Below are positions 1 to 6,772 of a stretch of DNA of 15,762 bases, in pieces. The notes beneath the pieces were generated by a model. The model saw only the letters and a program-made list of their open reading frames with translations, made no database searches and was not told where the DNA came from. The stretch's first letter is position 1, and each line of letters begins with the position of its first letter. A program made the translations under genes and the position numbers. This stretch comes from JBFEUI01 sp041547565 (GTDB lineage Bacteria; Pseudomonadota; Gammaproteobacteria; Thiohalomonadales; Thiohalomonadaceae), in the NCBI GenBank assembly GCA_041547565.1, contig JBFEUI010000061.1, positions 1-15,762 of the forward strand. The letters run 5' to 3'.

Positions 1-25
1 ACAGGCGAGGAAAAACGAGGAGAAG

Positions 26-1063
26 ATGCGTCGTTTCAATGAACTGGAACTCAAGCTGATCAGCACCAACGCCATTCCCGAGTTGGTACAGATCGTCATT
101 TTCCAGTACCGCCTCGCCTTCGACCTGGATAGCGTGACGCTTTCACTGCTCGACCACGAGTATGAGATCAGCCGCATGCTGTCCGATTACGGCATCGACA
201 CGGAGAAAATGCCGGAGTTGATTATCGAAGCCGACTCCAGACGACTGTTCGACATCTATCACATGGGCTTTACGCCGGTACTTGGCCCCTTTCACGCAAA
301 GAGCCAGGACTACCTGTTCCAGACCATGACGACACCACCGCAATCCGTCGCACTGCTTCCACTGGTGCGCCAGGGCCGGCTGATTGGCAGCATGAACCTG
401 GGCAGCCTGAAGGCTGATCGTTTCATCGACGGCGCCGGCACCGATTTTCTGCAACGGCTGGCTGCCGTTATCGCGATATGCCTGGAGAACACCGCCAATC
501 ACGAGCGGCTGAAACAGGTCGGTCTGACCGACCCGCTCACCCGCGTCAACAACCGCCGTTTCTTCGACCAACGCCTGTCCGAGGAGGTGGCGGCTGTCGC
601 CAGACATCGACAACCGCTATCAGCCATGTTTCTCGACATCGATCACTTCAAGCGCATCAACGACACGCTGGGTCACCAGGTGGGCGATCAGGTATTGCGC
701 GAGGTGGCAATGCTCATCAACTCACAGTTGCGCAGCAGCGACATTCTGAGCCGCTACGGGGGTGAGGAGTTTGTTGCGCTGCTGCCGAACACCGATCAGC
801 ACAATGCCGCCGATATCGCTGAACGTATCCGCGCCATCATTGCCGACTATGTGTTTCACATCACGGATGAAACATCGGCACAGGTCACCATATCCATCGG
901 TCTGTCCACACTGGCCGATATCGCCACAGGCGATAACATCACACTCGCCGAGTCGCTGCTGGCCAGTGCGGACCAGGCTGTCTACCGGGCCAAGGAGAAC
1001 GGGCGCAACCGCGTCGTACTTGCTGATGATGCGCAGGCAACACCGCAAAGCGGCACCCTCTGA
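26..1063 (+). CDS. Diguanylate cyclase with N-terminal GAF/DUF484-like sensor domain
   Basis: Predicted cytoplasmic enzyme making cyclic di-GMP from two GTP. The C-terminal half (about residues 165-335) is a GGDEF domain. The signature is RYGGEEF at residues 243-249, metal-binding aspartates lie in FLDIDHF (D204/D206), and an RSSD product-inhibition site sits at 236-239, exactly five residues before GGEEF. All features of an active, feedback-inhibited cyclase are therefore present. Residues 1-160 resemble the GAF-like DUF484 fold (PLVRQGRLIGSMNLGS, then FLQRLAAVIAICLENT) and probably sense a small ligand. There is no signal peptide or membrane segment. The start is supported by a GAGGAG ribosome site at 17-22. 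The gene converges on the DUF502 gene with about 10 bp between the stops. The input signal is unknown. Confidence 0.93.
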   Translation: MRRFNELELKLISTNAIPELVQIVIFQYRLAFDLDSVTLSLLDHEYEISRMLSDYGIDTEKMPELIIEADSRRLFDIYHMGFTPVLGPFHAKSQDYLFQTMTTPPQSVALLPLVRQGRLIGSMNLGSLKADRFIDGAGTDFLQRLAAVIAICLENTANHERLKQVGLTDPLTRVNNRRFFDQRLSEEVAAVARHRQPLSAMFLDIDHFKRINDTLGHQVGDQVLREVAMLINSQLRSSDILSRYGGEEFVALLPNTDQHNAADIAERIRAIIADYVFHITDETSAQVTISIGLSTLADIATGDNITLAESLLASADQAVYRAKENGRNRVVLADDAQATPQSGTL

Positions 1064-1073
1064 GCCGCGTTTA

Positions 1074-1763
1074 TCACTCTTTTTCTTCGCTCTTCGCCGA
1101 TTTGTTGTAGATCAGCCTGTCCGGGGCGATGGCGCCGCCGGAGATGATAAAGGTCATCGCCTCGTCCATGGTCCAGTCGGTCGAGACAATATTCTCAACC
1201 GGCACGATCTCCAGGTAACCCGATGTCGGGTTAGGTGTGGTCGGGACGTAGACCGCCGCCAGTTCCTGGCCGGTTTCGCTATCGAACATGGTGCGCGTGA
1301 CAAAACCGACCGTCTTCATGTCGCGCGAGGGAAACTCGATCAGCACCACGCGCTGCACGCCGTCCGGCTTTTCCTGCAGTGCGGAGATCAGCTTCTTGGT
1401 TGCACCGTAGACCGTCTGGATAAAGGGGATACGCTGTATCAGCGCATCCATCAATCCGATCAGGCGCTTGCCAATCACCCGCGTGGTGATCCAGCCGAGC
1501 AGGTAGAGCAGCAGCAGGGTCAGGATCACCGCCGTCATGGTCTGAAACCACGGTTCGAGAATGAGCTGCGCCAGTGACGGCACGTGGCTTTCGACAGCAC
1601 GCGACATGGCCCTCACCCACGGCAAGCCGAACTTCGACAGCTGTTTGACGATGAACTGGAACACCACCCAGGTGATCCAGATGGGGATAACCGTCAATGC
1701 ACCGGCAAGCAGATACTTCTGTATATGCAGTTGCAGGCCCCTGCCTTTACTTTTTCCAGTCAT
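1074..1763 (-). CDS. DUF502 family inner-membrane protein
   Basis: A 229-aa protein of the DUF502 family, whose molecular function is not established. It has a short basic cytoplasmic N-terminus, then two hydrophobic segments (about residues 17-39 and 76-96). A soluble C-terminal domain follows, carrying the family hallmark VPTTPNPTSGYLEIVP (about 171-186). The C-terminus is charged (KSAKSEEKE). Length fits the family, which is usually 200-230 aa. An AGGAA ribosome site lies just before the ATG. It reads in the same direction as the sugar kinase gene upstream, with an 82-bp gap, so co-transcription is possible. The family name is secure from the motif; no role should be inferred from that. 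Confidence 0.88.
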   Translation of the reverse strand: MTGKSKGRGLQLHIQKYLLAGALTVIPIWITWVVFQFIVKQLSKFGLPWVRAMSRAVESHVPSLAQLILEPWFQTMTAVILTLLLLYLLGWITTRVIGKRLIGLMDALIQRIPFIQTVYGATKKLISALQEKPDGVQRVVLIEFPSRDMKTVGFVTRTMFDSETGQELAAVYVPTTPNPTSGYLEIVPVENIVSTDWTMDEAMTFIISGGAIAPDRLIYNKSAKSEEKE

Positions 1764-1845
1764 AATGGATTCCTGTTCTCGCAGACCGCGCCCGTTAACT
1801 CAGCCAATAGGATAAAGTAAATTCTGTTGATGATACGTGCACTGT

Positions 1846-2682
1846 TCAACCAATGGCCGGAAAATGTTCTGGCGGTACGGTGCCCGCATAGCTCACCGAT
1901 GCGCTGCCCCACTGCACGGCACGGGCCAGCGCCTGCGCCATCTCCTGCCCCTGCGCCAGTGCAGCCGCCAGTCCCGCGGCAAACACATCACCGGCACCGG
2001 TACTGTCCACCACCGGCACTGTCGGTGCCGGTTGCCTGAGTACCGTATCACGACCGTAGGCCACCGCACCGTCAGCCCCGCGGGTGATCACCACCCACTC
2101 CAGACAATCGCCAGCCACCGCCTGTCCCGCCGCAAACGGGGCGGCGAGAAAGTCATCATCCAGATCGGAGGCGGAACCGACCAGCACCTGCGCCGCCCTG
2201 GCATACGCCCGCAGCGGGGGAATATGTGCAATGACCCAACCCTGCTGCCTCCGCCCTTGCAGAAAATGCGACAGTTCGGGTTCGCTGCTTCTGACATAGA
2301 CGCAACCGGCCTGCACCGCTTCAAGCCCCTGCGGCAAGCGCAACGCGGCCCGGGCCAGGTTGACCACCGTGCGCTCACCGTGTTCATCGAGCAGGACAAG
2401 CGATCGCGTGGTCGGCCCCGCATGGCGCCCAACCATCGACACGCCAACCCCCATCCCTGACAGGCGCTCCACCAGTTCGGTACCGTCGCCGTTCTCACCC
2501 ACGGCAGAGACCACCTCGACAGCGATCCCGGCACGCGCCAGGGCCATGGCACTGTTGGCCCCGCCGCCACCGATGCGCCGTCCCGCGTCCCGGCCGCTGT
2601 TATGGGAGCCGACTCGCAGCGGTTCGCCCAGCCTGACCACTTCATCCCAGGCGATGGAACCGACAACCAGCACACCCGTCAC
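1846..2682 (-). CDS. PfkB family carbohydrate/nucleoside kinase
   Basis: Ribokinase-fold kinase that phosphorylates a sugar or nucleoside hydroxyl with ATP; the substrate cannot be told from sequence. With the chosen start the protein has 278 residues. The N-terminal PfkB signature region is IGGGGANSA at about residues 37-45. The C-terminal signature DSTGAGDVFAAG contains the anion hole and catalytic base (GAGD at 229-232). The open frame extends upstream to an ATG at 2754, but that part overlaps the preceding gene and encodes an atypical Trp/Arg-rich leader. A GTG at 2680-2682 preceded by GGAG (9-nt spacing) begins the typical first beta strand (TGVLVVGSIAWDE). It lies 25 bp after the stop of the TlpA-fusion gene, so the two are probably one operon. 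Confidence 0.88.
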   Translation of the reverse strand: MTGVLVVGSIAWDEVVRLGEPLRVGSHNSGRDAGRRIGGGGANSAMALARAGIAVEVVSAVGENGDGTELVERLSGMGVGVSMVGRHAGPTTRSLVLLDEHGERTVVNLARAALRLPQGLEAVQAGCVYVRSSEPELSHFLQGRRQQGWVIAHIPPLRAYARAAQVLVGSASDLDDDFLAAPFAAGQAVAGDCLEWVVITRGADGAVAYGRDTVLRQPAPTVPVVDSTGAGDVFAAGLAAALAQGQEMAQALARAVQWGSASVSYAGTVPPEHFPAIG

Positions 2683-2707
2683 GCTACAGTTCTCCGGCAA
2701 CCACTGC

Positions 2708-3967
2708 TCATCGGGCCAGTTCCGCCTCCACCAGCGACACCACCTCTTCGGCATCCCACTTCAATGCGCCAAAGTAGCCGTAACGCATACGGCCCTGCTT
2801 GTCGATCAGAAACGAGGTGGGAAAGGCACGGATGCGCCACGGTTTTACCATCTGCCCATCGCGGTCCAGCAACACCGGAAACGCCGCCGGCACCTTTTTC
2901 AGGAATTTCTTAACCGCGGCAGGCTCCTCCCCCACATCCACACCGAGCACAACAAACGCCTCACTGTCGAACTGCTGCTGCAGCCGTCCCAGCGACGGCA
3001 ACTCCTCAACGCAGGGTGGACACCAGGTGGTCCAGAAGTTGAGCAACACCACCTTGCCCCGATAGTCGGCAAGGTCATGGCTCCTGCCATCGATATCCGC
3101 CAACCGCAGTTCGGGCGCAACCGGCGCACCGGGCAGCGGCTGCAGTCCGGCAGCAAGCCCACTGACCGCCCCCTTTCCCGGCGAACTGTCCAACGCCACC
3201 ACCGTGCGCGGCATTTTGTTGAAACCGTTCAACCGGCGTGCCGCCTGCGCCACCAGCGCCGGCAGCCGCTGGCGCGCCTGCAACTCGTACACGGTCGCAT
3301 CACCCCTGACCTGATAACCGTCGCTGACCCCCTTGAGCGGATGGACGAAGACACTGCTGCCGCCGCTCTCCAGCTGCCCGACCAGCCCCTTGAGGTGCCA
3401 GCGCTTGGCGGAATTGAGGGGCTGGAAGATATAGATGGGCAGGTTGGTGGCACGCGCGATCGGCAGGTATTCAACCTGTTGTCCGGCACCGGCGACACCC
3501 TGCGCCAGGTTCGGATGCAGCAGGATCATCCCGCCCAGTGGTGCGGCCTCGGGATGATCAAGCCGCCACCGCCGTGCAGCACGCAGCAGCAGCGCCGCCC
3601 CGCGCCCGGCAGCCAGCAAAAACAGCCGGCCCTCTGCCGGGCGACTCGATTCAATCAGCTCGGCGAGATCCTCGACCGGGATATCCCGGTAACTGCTGCG
3701 CCCGGGGGGAACAAAATAGGCCGTGTGCAGATCAGTCAACCATACCGACAGTCCCTGCCCGGCAATCCCCGCCGCCAGCTGCCGTTCCACCCCGGGACGG
3801 GCACCGAACTCCGAGGGTATCCACAGCAGGCGATCACCGCCGCTGCCGTACTGCTCGACCACCAGTTCCGCACTGCCAATCTCGAGAAACAGCTCACTGC
3901 GCCCGACATCGGCCTGCGCCGTGACAGCGCAGCACGCAAGCAGAACAAGTAGCACCGATTTGACCAT
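2708..3967 (-). CDS. Exported fusion: degenerate alpha/beta-hydrolase-like domain + TlpA-type thioredoxin
   Basis: A 419-aa envelope protein. Residues 1-19 (MVKSVLLVLLACCAVTAQA) form a signal peptide with a likely AQA cleavage site. Residues about 23-250 look like an alpha/beta-hydrolase fold, but the expected GxSxG elbow reads LAAGRGAALL (118-127), so the nucleophilic serine is missing. Residues about 284-419 are a TlpA/ResA-like thioredoxin domain with the redox motif WCPPC (315-319) and the cis-proline in AFPTSF (P383). This domain should act as a periplasmic thiol-disulfide reductase, for example in cytochrome c or metalloprotein maturation; the partner is unknown. I chose the ATG at 3967 because it begins the signal peptide and follows GAGGGGAG. 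An in-frame ATG at 4021 would put 18 polar residues ahead of it. The sugar kinase gene follows 25 bp after the stop. Confidence 0.85.
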   Translation of the reverse strand: MVKSVLLVLLACCAVTAQADVGRSELFLEIGSAELVVEQYGSGGDRLLWIPSEFGARPGVERQLAAGIAGQGLSVWLTDLHTAYFVPPGRSSYRDIPVEDLAELIESSRPAEGRLFLLAAGRGAALLLRAARRWRLDHPEAAPLGGMILLHPNLAQGVAGAGQQVEYLPIARATNLPIYIFQPLNSAKRWHLKGLVGQLESGGSSVFVHPLKGVSDGYQVRGDATVYELQARQRLPALVAQAARRLNGFNKMPRTVVALDSSPGKGAVSGLAAGLQPLPGAPVAPELRLADIDGRSHDLADYRGKVVLLNFWTTWCPPCVEELPSLGRLQQQFDSEAFVVLGVDVGEEPAAVKKFLKKVPAAFPVLLDRDGQMVKPWRIRAFPTSFLIDKQGRMRYGYFGALKWDAEEVVSLVEAELAR

Positions 3968-4009
3968 CTCTGTCACAACTCCCCTCATAACACCATTTGA
4001 TCGCCGACT

Positions 4010-4015
4010 ACTATA
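4010..4015 (-). promoter_or_regulatory. Candidate -10 box for the TlpA-fusion/kinase operon
   Basis: On the minus strand the hexamer reads TATAGT, 42 bp upstream of the chosen ATG of the TlpA-fusion gene. Transcription would start near 4003 and leave a leader of about 36 nt containing the GAGGGGAG ribosome site. This is consistent with the 3967 start and not with a start at 4021. No convincing -35 box is seen. Confidence 0.3.
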
Positions 4016-4038
4016 ACCCAATCCAAAGCGGCATCATT

Positions 4039-4044
4039 TATACT
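4039..4044 (+). promoter_or_regulatory. Candidate -10 box directly ahead of gloC
   Basis: TATACT lies only 7 bp before the gloC ATG. If it is used, transcription would begin at or next to the start codon and give a leaderless mRNA. No Shine-Dalgarno sequence is seen before this ATG (CTGGACACC), which fits that reading. No clear -35 box is present at the expected spacing. Confidence 0.3.
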
Positions 4045-4051
4045 GGACACC

Positions 4052-4687
4052 ATGCGCTATCAAATCATTCCCGTCACACCCTATCAACAGAACTGTTCAC
4101 TCATCTGGTGCGAGCGCACCGGCAAGGCTGCACTGATCGATCCCGGCGGTGATACCGGACTGTTACTTGAAGCCATAGACAGGGACACGCTCACACTGGA
4201 CAAGGTGCTGCTGACACACGGGCATATCGATCACGTCGGCGGGGCACAGGCGATCGCCACGCAACGTCAGGTGCCGATTCTAGGACCGCAGCAGGAGGAT
4301 GCCTTCTGGCTCGAATCCCTGCCGCAGCAGGCGGAGATGTTCAGCTTCCCGCCCTGCGAACCGCTGCAGCCGAGCAGGTGGCTTGAAGAGGGAGAAACGA
4401 TTGAGGTGGGTGAGGTAAAGCTGTCGGTGCTGCACTGTCCGGGGCACACGCCCGGACACGTGGTGTTTTACCACCGGGACAGTAAAACACTGTTTGTCGG
4501 TGATGTACTGTTTAACGGCTCAATTGGCAGAACAGACTTTCCCCGCGGCGACTACGCCACGCTGATGCGCAGCATCCATGAAAAACTTCTGCCGCTCGGT
4601 GATGAGGTCACCTTCGTGCCGGGGCACGGCCCCTGTTCAACCCTGGGGGAAGAGCGGCGGAACAACCCCTTCCTTCAGCGCGGCTAG
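4052..4687 (+). CDS. gloC: Hydroxyacylglutathione hydrolase GloC (glyoxalase II type, YcbL-like)
   Basis: Metallo-beta-lactamase-fold hydrolase that splits S-lactoylglutathione to D-lactate and glutathione, the second step of methylglyoxal detoxification in the cytoplasm. The 211-aa sequence matches the short YcbL/GloC type throughout. It begins with the PVTPYQQNCSLIW-type N-terminus and has HGHIDH at residues 56-61, which is the HxHxDH metal site. Further metal ligands are H132 in HCPGHTPGH, D151 in FVGDVLF, and H192 in PGHGP. The C-terminus NPFLQ is also typical. No ribosome site precedes the ATG. The stop TAG overlaps the stop of the convergent RRM gene. Confidence 0.93.
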   Translation: MRYQIIPVTPYQQNCSLIWCERTGKAALIDPGGDTGLLLEAIDRDTLTLDKVLLTHGHIDHVGGAQAIATQRQVPILGPQQEDAFWLESLPQQAEMFSFPPCEPLQPSRWLEEGETIEVGEVKLSVLHCPGHTPGHVVFYHRDSKTLFVGDVLFNGSIGRTDFPRGDYATLMRSIHEKLLPLGDEVTFVPGHGPCSTLGEERRNNPFLQRG

Positions 4688-4959
4688 CGACGCGGGCCCC
4701 TTCCCCGACCCCTGCCGCCTTTTTGCTGTTCCTCCCTGACCTTGAGCGGCTTGCCCTTGAACAACGTACCATTTAGCCCGGCCATGGCAGCGCGGGCCTC
4801 GTGCCCTTCCATATCCACGAAGGCAAAGCCGCGGCACTTGCCGTTAAACACATCCCGGACAAGGTTCACTGCGCGCACCGTGCCATGCTGCGAGAACAGT
4901 GCCTGAACATCCTCTTCAACGGTATCCGGCGCCAAATTGCCTACAAACATTCTTTTCAT
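4684..4959 (-). CDS. Short RRM-domain RNA-binding protein with Arg/Gly tail
   Basis: A 91-aa protein of the bacterial single-RRM type that binds single-stranded RNA. The RNP2 motif is MFVGNL (residues 4-9) and RNP1 is KCRGFAFV (41-48). The C-terminus is a basic glycine/arginine tail (GRGRGRGPRR), which probably adds nonspecific RNA affinity. The frame is open to an earlier start at 4986, but the ATG at 4959 has an AGGAGAGG ribosome site on its 5' side and begins the usual MKRMFVGNL sequence. The stop codon lies inside the same CTAG that ends gloC on the other strand. A cold-shock gene, another RNA chaperone, is divergent to it across about 460 bp. Confidence 0.9.
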   Translation of the reverse strand: MKRMFVGNLAPDTVEEDVQALFSQHGTVRAVNLVRDVFNGKCRGFAFVDMEGHEARAAMAGLNGTLFKGKPLKVREEQQKGGRGRGRGPRR

Positions 4960-5417
4960 CTGCCTCTCCTGGCCACAGTCCCGCACGATGTCACGGCATG
5001 GGATACTGGCTCATGTAATGGCTCTTTCCGCCACAGCCCCTGCTGCGACCGAACAGTGTTAGCCATTGATTTATATAAGTTTTGCGGGGAAATCTGCTAT
5101 GGATAGACACCGCAGCCGGTTTGGAGGTACCTGTGCGGCTTCTGTTCACCTCGCGGGTACTTCGAGCACATGGCTGACACAGTGCTGCGACAAACGCCAT
5201 CAGCGTAACACAGCGCGCTCCAATAACTCTAATACTGGCTGAAAACTGTAGTAATTTATTTATAGTATCTGCATAAAGAATGTCGTATAGTCGCTGGGAC
5301 GCTGCAGTTTGTGTCAGAGGCAGTTCCGGTAGTGCCCGTTCGTGTTATCTCCGAACACCCCGTTTCATAACCTGCATGCTTTACATCAACATCTATTTTT
5401 TTAAAAGGTAACTATCA
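4960..5417. other. Long intergenic region with the cold-shock gene leader
   Basis: This 458-bp gap separates the divergent RRM and cold-shock genes. Open frames here are short and low in protein character, so I call no gene. The right half is AT-rich. A TATAGT at 5286-5291 could be a -10 box for the cold-shock gene, giving a leader of about 120 nt, as is usual for regulated csp genes; its -35 is not clear. The ribosome site AAAGG lies at about 5404-5408. No strong hairpin was seen by eye. Confidence 0.4.
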
Positions 5418-5621
5418 ATGGCTACAGGTACTGTGAAATGGTTTAACGAGACAAAGGGCTTCGGTTTTATCGCCCAGGACGATGGCGGTGCTGACGTGTT
5501 CGTTCACTACAGCGCTATCCAGGGTTCCGGGTTCCGTAAACTGGAAGAAGGTCAGGCAGTGAGCTTCGAGATCCAGGATGGTCCCAAGGGTCCCCAGGCG
5601 AGCAACGTCGTCGCCCAGTAA
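5418..5621 (+). CDS. CspA-family cold-shock protein
   Basis: A 67-aa OB-fold single-stranded nucleic-acid chaperone. The whole length is a standard cold-shock domain: it opens with MATGTVKWFNETKGFGFI, carries RNP1 KGFGFI (residues 13-18) and RNP2 DVFVHY (26-31), and ends in GPQASNVV. It would melt secondary structure in mRNA, either on temperature downshift or constitutively; which type of Csp it is cannot be decided from sequence. The leader is long and AT-rich. A strong intrinsic terminator follows 25 bp after the stop. Confidence 0.95.
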   Translation: MATGTVKWFNETKGFGFIAQDDGGADVFVHYSAIQGSGFRKLEEGQAVSFEIQDGPKGPQASNVVAQ

Positions 5622-5644
5622 AACAGAATCACAGCTGTTTAAAA

Positions 5645-5678
5645 AAGAACCCCGCTTTACGCGGGGTTCTTTTTTTGT
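5645..5678. terminator. Bidirectional intrinsic terminator
   Basis: A perfect 9-bp stem GAACCCCGC / GCGGGGTTC (5647-5655 and 5661-5669) with loop TTTAC. It is flanked by an A run on the left and a T run on the right, so it can end transcription both from the cold-shock gene (+) and from the convergent small gene pair (-). Confidence 0.9.
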
Positions 5679-5697
5679 CTCAAACCAAAACTCCCCA

Positions 5698-6078
5698 TCA
5701 CGGCACGATCAGCCCCTCCAATTGCGCCTCACCAAGCGGCAGCTCAACAATCGCCAGTACCGGAAACATTTGCGCCAGTTTCTCCGCGTACTCACGCTCA
5801 GCCTTTTTCACCAGCACGATAACCTTTGTCTGCGGCGCGTACTTGGGCAGACTGGCCAGAATGGTGTCCAGGTTGCTGATATGCACGCCGCTGTAGTTGT
5901 TGCTCCAGCCGTAGACAAACTCACCGATAATGAAATCGGGCGCGCGTTTTTTCAGTTGGCTGATCGCCTTTCTGGTCGAATCAAGCCGCACCTCCTCGGC
6001 ACCGATACGCTGAAACAATGGTGCAAGGTTGGGGAAGGCCGCCGACTCGATGACCGAATAGATGGTTAAACCTGGCAT
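5698..6078 (-). CDS. Uncharacterised 126-aa protein, possible pseudo-receiver
   Basis: I do not recognise a named family. The pattern of strands and helices resembles a response-regulator receiver domain: a first strand LTIYSVIES, then KAISQLKKRAPDFIIGEF (39-54), then TKVIVLVKKAEREYAEKL, and a last VELPLGEAQLEGLI. In that alignment E53 falls where the phosphorylated Asp would be. The acidic first-strand pair, the Thr/Ser and the Lys are not conserved. If the fold is right, this is a phosphorylation-independent pseudo-receiver. That is an inference. The ATG at 6078 is preferred over a TTG two codons earlier; neither has a good ribosome site. It starts 27 bp after the stop of the twin-CX3C gene, so the two are likely co-transcribed. 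Confidence 0.7.
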   Translation of the reverse strand: MPGLTIYSVIESAAFPNLAPLFQRIGAEEVRLDSTRKAISQLKKRAPDFIIGEFVYGWSNNYSGVHISNLDTILASLPKYAPQTKVIVLVKKAEREYAEKLAQMFPVLAIVELPLGEAQLEGLIVP

Positions 6079-6105
6079 GCTCAATCCGGCACCGGCACTT
6101 CGCGG

Positions 6106-6342
6106 CTATTTACCCAGCTGCTCCAGAAAATCACCCGCACTCTCTGCTCCCTCACCGGCGATGCAACCGGCCTTCTCCGCGGCACAGCGGGTCTTGCACC
6201 CGGCCTTTTTTGCATCGGAGTTAAAGTGCTGGATGGTGCACACGGTGGTGCAGAACTGGTATTTGAGGTTACAACTCCCCCACAGCGGAACCGTGGCCAC
6301 GGCAATGCCAAGCGCCACGACGATCAATACGATTTTTTTCAT
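6106..6342 (-). CDS. Small exported cysteine-rich protein with twin CX3C motif
   Basis: A 78-aa protein of no family I can name. Residues 1-21 (MKKIVLIVVALGIAVATVPLW) form a basic start plus hydrophobic core, either a signal peptide or a single membrane anchor. The remainder has exactly six cysteines, at 24, 31, 35, 49, 53 and 60. Their spacing, x6-x3-x13-x3-x6, is a perfect mirror. Twin CX3C motifs separated by about 13 residues are known from helical-hairpin disulfide proteins such as the mitochondrial small Tim and CHCH types. A disulfide-stapled hairpin in the periplasm is therefore a reasonable inference. The flanking sequence is charged and helix-prone (NSDAKKAG, CAAEKAGC). It is the first gene of a two-gene minus-strand unit, divergent from cbbL. 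No clear ribosome site is seen. Confidence 0.8.
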   Translation of the reverse strand: MKKIVLIVVALGIAVATVPLWGSCNLKYQFCTTVCTIQHFNSDAKKAGCKTRCAAEKAGCIAGEGAESAGDFLEQLGK

Positions 6343-6612
6343 AAAGAGTGACTCACACGTTCAATAACACTTTCAGACTATCCGATGCACCCCGCCACGA
6401 CAACACAAAGGCGGCCATGTGACACCACCTGCTGCAGCCGGCGACAAACGATGCTTTGCCTTGGAATTTTGCCTTTCGGCTACACCCGCTTGCCCAAAAA
6501 AATCTGCCAACTGTGCAACCCGCAGGACGAAAAACCCGTATAAAAAGCACTATTTCACCAATCACCAACCCAATTTATCAACTATTATTTTGCTTTATTA
6601 TCATGTAATTAC

Positions 6613-6638
6613 ACATATATATAAGCTTTTATATATGT
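6613..6638. repeat. 26-bp near-perfect palindrome, candidate operator
   Basis: The dyad is centred on AAGCTT (6623-6628); 12 of 13 position pairs match, running outward to ACATATATA on the left and its complement on the right. It ends about 38 bp before the candidate -35 box of cbbL. The size and position fit a dimeric regulator site, possibly for CbbR, but its AT-repeat character means it could also be low-complexity sequence. Confidence 0.5.
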
Positions 6639-6676
6639 TTTTAATAAAAACAATTCATTGTTACTTATCGTTGGTT

Positions 6677-6705
6677 TTGACTAGTTTTTTTCGTGACTCG
6701 ATACC
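6677..6705 (+). promoter_or_regulatory. Candidate sigma-70 promoter of the cbb operon
   Basis: TTGACT at 6677-6682 matches the -35 consensus in five of six positions. After a 17-bp spacer, GATACC at 6700-6705 is a weak -10 (three of six). A weak -10 is usual for activator-dependent promoters. The leader to the cbbL ATG would be about 60 nt. Confidence 0.4.
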
Positions 6706-6772
6706 CGATTCATTTACTCAACAAATTGACGGGTATCCACTCAACACCACAAACCTTAGGAGATAAGCAACC

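Larger units (their letters stand above)
6343..6772. promoter_or_regulatory. AT-rich regulatory region upstream of cbbL
   Basis: This 430-bp gap lies between the divergent twin-CX3C gene and cbbL. The left part is of ordinary composition without a convincing gene. From about 6540 to 6720 it becomes strongly AT-rich and contains the long palindrome and the candidate promoter listed separately. An AGGAG ribosome site at 6758-6762 serves cbbL. Genes for CO2 fixation are usually controlled here by the LysR-type activator CbbR, often encoded divergently, but no cbbR lies in the window. Confidence 0.6.

Noticed and set aside
762..1577. A 271-codon plus-strand frame overlapping the cyclase end and the DUF502 gene
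   Set aside because: It overlaps both recognised genes out of frame and has low-complexity composition, so it is not a gene.
2682..2754. The upstream ATG start for the PfkB kinase
   Set aside because: It would overlap the preceding gene and add a Trp/Arg-rich leader absent from ribokinase-fold enzymes. The GTG at 2682 has a ribosome site and begins the first beta strand.
2360..3952. A 530-codon open frame on the plus strand opposite the kinase and TlpA-fusion genes
   Set aside because: Its product is rich in Arg, Pro, Gln and Thr without any domain, and it lies antisense to two genes with clear motifs. It is a shadow frame of GC-rich coding sequence.
4991..5200. A 69-codon minus-strand frame in the gap before the cold-shock gene
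   Set aside because: No ribosome site, no recognisable motif, and basic/serine-rich composition typical of random frames.
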